Positions 61,347 to 64,000 of a stretch of DNA of 64,000 nucleotides are shown one piece after another (positions within the stretch are counted from its first letter, which is position 1; every line of letters begins with the position of its first letter). Below the pieces are notes generated by a model. It saw nothing but the letters and a program-made list of their open reading frames with translations, ran no database searches and was not told where the DNA came from. The DNA is taken from assembly GCA_964549275.1 (NCBI GenBank), contig CAZJUP010000001.1, positions 124,001 through 188,000 of the forward strand. The letters are read 5' to 3'. Origin of the DNA: CAZJUP01 sp964549275 (lineage in GTDB: Bacteria; Fidelibacterota; Marinisomatia; Marinisomatales; TCS55). The translations under genes and the position numbers were made by a program.

Positions 61347-63761
61347 GTGAATAAAAATATCTTATCCAACATCTGGAGGTTTTCAGCTACTAAGTCTGTG
61401 GTTTTCATGCTCATTATACCTACCGTAGGATCTTTGGTTGCCTTAGGCGCTTTTTATTTATATCTCCACCAGACGAAAAACGATGTAATGTTTACCAATG
61501 TTGCCGGACGACAGAGAATGCTTTCTGAACAAATGAGTGCCTACACACATATGGTGTTTGATTTAGGACAAGAGGAAGACCGAGAACCACTGCGGGAACT
61601 TGTAGCTACATTTGATCAATCAATAGCTGCATTAGATAAGGGTGGCGATGTAATGGGCATCAGGTTATCACCACCTCCACCTGATATACGAAATAGTATA
61701 AATCTTGTCAAGCGGTTATGGCAAGATGTCAAGCCAGCTCTTTTACTTATTGCTGATCAGCCAACATCCTCTCCGGAAGCAGTAAAAGCTAAAAACTTTA
61801 TCCAGGCTAATATTCATCGTTTAAGGGATTTATCCAATGATGTTGTGTTTAGTTTCGAATTAATAAGCCATCAAAAAAAAGAACAAATTTTCAAGATTCT
61901 TGTTATAGTCTTAAGTATCAATTTTATTTTGCTCTTTACAGGTGTTCTGATTACTAAACGCTATTTGAACGAGCGCAAGAAAGCAGCAGATACATTACTT
62001 GAATCAAAAGCATACACAGAATCAATCATTCGGAATTTCTTGGACACATTAGTTGTTGTTGATACTAAAGCGAGGATTAAAACTGTTAATCCTGAAACCT
62101 GTTCATTGCTTGGTTACAGGGAAGAGGAACTTCTTGGTGAACATATTAGAAAAGTATTTGCAGAAGAAGAAGAAGAAGAAGTGAGGGCACTGTTTCAGTT
62201 TTTCAGGGAGCCTAAACAAAATGAGTTAGACCCACATATGGAAATCCGGAATGTTGAGTTAACCTACTTGACAAAAGGTGGAATTAGAATTCCTATGTCC
62301 TTTAATGCTTGTACACTAACAGATAGAGGTGGGAGTGTAACGGGTGTTGTAGCCGGAGCGAAAGATATGTCGAGTATGAAACAAGCTCAAGAGGCTCTAC
62401 TAGAATCGAAAGTATATACGGATAATATTCTTGCTTCTATGACCGATGCGCTGTTTGTGGTCGCTGCCGATGCCACCATTCAGACTGTCAACACTGCCGC
62501 ATGCGCTCTTTTAGATTACACCGAAGATGAATTTACAGGGATGTCAATTGGAAAAGTTTTTGCAGAAGAAGAAGAAGAAGAAGAAGAGTTCACGAAACAC
62601 GTGCTATCAATGGCAAAGTCGAAATTGCAAGTACTCCACGATCGCGATCCCGAAGATTTTAATCATTTATTGCAGACAGCACACATGGGAGTAGTTATTG
62701 TCGGTTCAGACGGCAAGATCGTAATGGTAAATAAAGAAACAACGTCTATCTTTGACTATGATGAAGGGGATCTTATTGGAGAAATGATCCATATACTGCT
62801 GCCCGCAGATTTGCGTGAAATTCACGAAAAAGAGAGGGGTGAGTTTATGGCTAATCCCAGTCCGAGATTTATGGGAAAAGAGCGTATTTTAAAGGCTCAG
62901 CACAAGGATGGGACAATGTTAGAAATGGAAGTGGGTTTGATTCCATTGCAAATTAATGGTGAGACACAAGTCGTAGGAGTTGTGCGAGAAACATCAAGTA
63001 AAGAAAGGTGGGAGTTCATCAAGCTTACCCGTTTTGGAAGACTTTTTGCAGAAGAAGAAGAAGAAGAAGAAGAAGTTTTTTGGAATGTGGATCGAACTCT
63101 AGTTGCTAAAAATGGCAAAAGAATCCCGGTTTTAATGTCTGGTGCTATTCTGCATGATGACTCCGGTGAAGTCCAAGGGGCTGTACTGGTAGCAAAAGAT
63201 ATCACTGAGCGCAAGCGGGCAGAGAAGGAGTTGGAACAGCTCCATCGTGAAAACGAGCTTATTCTGGATTCCGCAGGAGACGGTCTTTATGGTTTGGACG
63301 AAAATGGTAACACTATGTTTGTCAATCCAGCTGCGCTAAAAATGACCGGGCATGCACGTGAAGATTTGATTGGAAAAAATCATCATGATATTGTGCATAA
63401 CGCAAAAGCTGATGACACCCCTTACCCCAGTGAAGAATGTCCTGTTCATATTACATTAAAGGATGGTCTTGTACATCATGCGGATATTGAGGTTTTTTGG
63501 AGAAAAGATGGTACGAGTTTTCCAGTTGAATATACAAGCACCCCAAAACGTGATGAGAATGGTGGGTTAGTTGGAGCAGTCGTCACCTTTCGTGATATTA
63601 CAGAACGGAAACAGGCAGAAGAGAAATTGAAAAAATATGTTAAAGAACTCGAAAAGTGGCACAATGTTACAGTTGACCGCGAGCTGAAAATGATTGAGTT
63701 AAAGAAAGAAATCAAAGACTTGGAAGAGCGAATGGCGGGATTTTCCAACCCGACAGAGTAA
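61347..63761 (+). CDS. Membrane PAS-domain sensor with (GAA)n-coded glutamate tracts
   Basis: This 804-residue protein has a membrane segment at about 17-40, a PilJ-type sensor ('FTNVAGRQRMLSEQMSAYTH'), a second membrane segment at about 184-205, and several PAS/PAC units from about 222 to 765 ('VGSDGKIVMVNKETTSIFDY', 'GAVLVAKDITERKRAEKEL', 'GAVVTFRDITERKQAEEKL'). It ends in a coiled coil ('RELKMIELKKEIKDLEERMA'). No kinase, cyclase or methyl-accepting domain follows, so output must be in trans. Three 'FAEEEE..' tracts of 6, 8 and 8 Glu lie at equivalent PAS positions. One complete PAS appears nested between two half domains. Confidence 0.85.
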   Translation: MNKNILSNIWRFSATKSVVFMLIIPTVGSLVALGAFYLYLHQTKNDVMFTNVAGRQRMLSEQMSAYTHMVFDLGQEEDREPLRELVATFDQSIAALDKGGDVMGIRLSPPPPDIRNSINLVKRLWQDVKPALLLIADQPTSSPEAVKAKNFIQANIHRLRDLSNDVVFSFELISHQKKEQIFKILVIVLSINFILLFTGVLITKRYLNERKKAADTLLESKAYTESIIRNFLDTLVVVDTKARIKTVNPETCSLLGYREEELLGEHIRKVFAEEEEEEVRALFQFFREPKQNELDPHMEIRNVELTYLTKGGIRIPMSFNACTLTDRGGSVTGVVAGAKDMSSMKQAQEALLESKVYTDNILASMTDALFVVAADATIQTVNTAACALLDYTEDEFTGMSIGKVFAEEEEEEEEFTKHVLSMAKSKLQVLHDRDPEDFNHLLQTAHMGVVIVGSDGKIVMVNKETTSIFDYDEGDLIGEMIHILLPADLREIHEKERGEFMANPSPRFMGKERILKAQHKDGTMLEMEVGLIPLQINGETQVVGVVRETSSKERWEFIKLTRFGRLFAEEEEEEEEVFWNVDRTLVAKNGKRIPVLMSGAILHDDSGEVQGAVLVAKDITERKRAEKELEQLHRENELILDSAGDGLYGLDENGNTMFVNPAALKMTGHAREDLIGKNHHDIVHNAKADDTPYPSEECPVHITLKDGLVHHADIEVFWRKDGTSFPVEYTSTPKRDENGGLVGAVVTFRDITERKQAEEKLKKYVKELEKWHNVTVDRELKMIELKKEIKDLEERMAGFSNPTE
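62163..62180 (+). repeat. (GAA)6 coding microsatellite, tract 1
   Basis: Six GAA codons follow GCA in 'RKVFAEEEEEEVRAL', inside the first PAS unit. Confidence 0.95.
62565..62588 (+). repeat. (GAA)7GAG coding microsatellite, tract 2
   Basis: Seven GAA and one GAG follow GCA in 'GKVFAEEEEEEEEFTK', in the second PAS unit, after which the domain breaks off. Confidence 0.95.
63051..63074 (+). repeat. (GAA)8 coding microsatellite, tract 3
   Basis: Eight GAA codons follow GCA in 'GRLFAEEEEEEEEVFW', preceding what looks like the C-terminal half of a PAS/PAC unit. Confidence 0.95.
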
Positions 63762-63803
63762 GCCATGTATCCTTTTGAGAAAACCTAATCAGCTAAACAT
63801 AGC

Positions 63804-64000
63804 TCACTTCCAAATTTTTTCAAACAATTCTTCCTGCAAATCAAAATCCATTTCTTTCGCAATCTGAATAGCTTTTTCTGTGGAAATAAATTTGGAATAA
63901 GGAAACTGCCTTGGTAGCGTAAGAATTTTATTTTGCAATTTTGGATTCAAATTTAAAAGACTCATCACCTGACTGACTCTTTGCTGAGTAACGCCTTCCA
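63804..64000 (-). CDS. HTH protein, ParB/recombinase-associated type, C-terminal part only
   Basis: A minus-strand frame enters from the right edge and stops at 63804-63806. The visible 65 residues start 'EGVTQQRVSQVMSLLNLNPK', a helix-turn-helix of the kind found in ParB/KorB proteins and in small proteins next to site-specific recombinases ('GVSRARVTQILNLLKL..'), and continue 'LQNKILTLPRQFPYSKFIST'. The start lies outside the window. Its presence suggests that mobile-element DNA continues to the right. Confidence 0.55.
   Translation of the reverse strand, partial: EGVTQQRVSQVMSLLNLNPKLQNKILTLPRQFPYSKFISTEKAIQIAKEMDFDLQEELFEKIWK

Noticed and set aside
1..64000. CRISPR array
   Set aside because: No series of direct repeats with regular spacers was seen on either strand; the only tandem repeats are the microsatellites listed.

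Overview
The window looks like a chromosome segment of a Gram-negative bacterium of the FCB group. A Marinimicrobia/Calditrichota/Ignavibacteria-like lineage fits best, but this is inferred from gene content and no marker gene is present. The evidence is three large TonB-dependent receptors with N-terminal carboxypeptidase-regulatory domains, two of them followed by DUF4249-type lipoproteins; an ECF sigma/FecR pair; secreted proteins ending in 'PNPFNP' C-terminal sorting domains; a Bacteroidetes-type AMP nucleosidase; a malic enzyme-phosphotransacetylase fusion; and a fused E1 alpha/beta 2-oxoacid dehydrogenase. The DNA is AT-rich, most strongly between about 24.4 and 26.9 kb.

Layout. 1-1849 (minus): an edge-truncated outer-membrane protein coupled to a DUF3179 lipoprotein. 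2442-12693 (plus): an SDR protein, a periplasmic peroxiredoxin whose peroxidatic cysteine codon is TGA (probable selenoprotein), receptor 1 with its lipoprotein, ECF sigma, an unknown lipoprotein, FecR and an STN-type receptor 2. 12704-15171 (minus): FAD-dependent GlpD-like protein, DUF2231 membrane protein, tRNA-Glu, monothiol glutaredoxin and BolA. 15410-18671 (plus): receptor 3 and its lipoprotein behind a CRP/FNR-like palindrome. 18732-22576: exonuclease III, AMP nucleosidase, HemW, class-B-like acid phosphatase and a GroES paralogue. 22704-26747: secreted sorting-domain proteins and an unknown barrel-like protein in AT-rich DNA, including a gene split by an A8 tract. 26922-37088: GNAT, MsbA-like ABC exporter and a surface-glycan/polyol-phosphate cluster. 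37196-42514: malic enzyme, citrate synthase and a subtilisin-like protease. 42618-48958: CBS protein, lipoprotein, a gene that apparently starts at ATT, an MBL-DUF309-receiver-like-nth operon, and queD, a VUT transporter and folE. 48989-56034: lpd-lipB-E1-E2-methyltransferase-lipA operon. 56073-58925: small dihaem cytochrome and Lon.

After tRNA-Val (58944-59020) the window changes character. Gene density drops, gene remnants appear, and a small coupled ORF leads into a sigma-54-C-terminal-like DNA-binding protein overlapped by a GIY-YIG nuclease-like protein. A PAS sensor with three in-frame (GAA)n tracts and a truncated HTH protein follow. This right-hand 5 kb is the accessory region.

The genes most worth following up are the TGA-containing peroxiredoxin (3374-3886), the RpoN-like/GIY-YIG pair with a T8 tract at the frame switch (59893-60968), and the PAS protein whose domains appear to have recombined at (GAA)n microsatellites (61347-63761). 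All calls come from reading the sequence; no database search was run.
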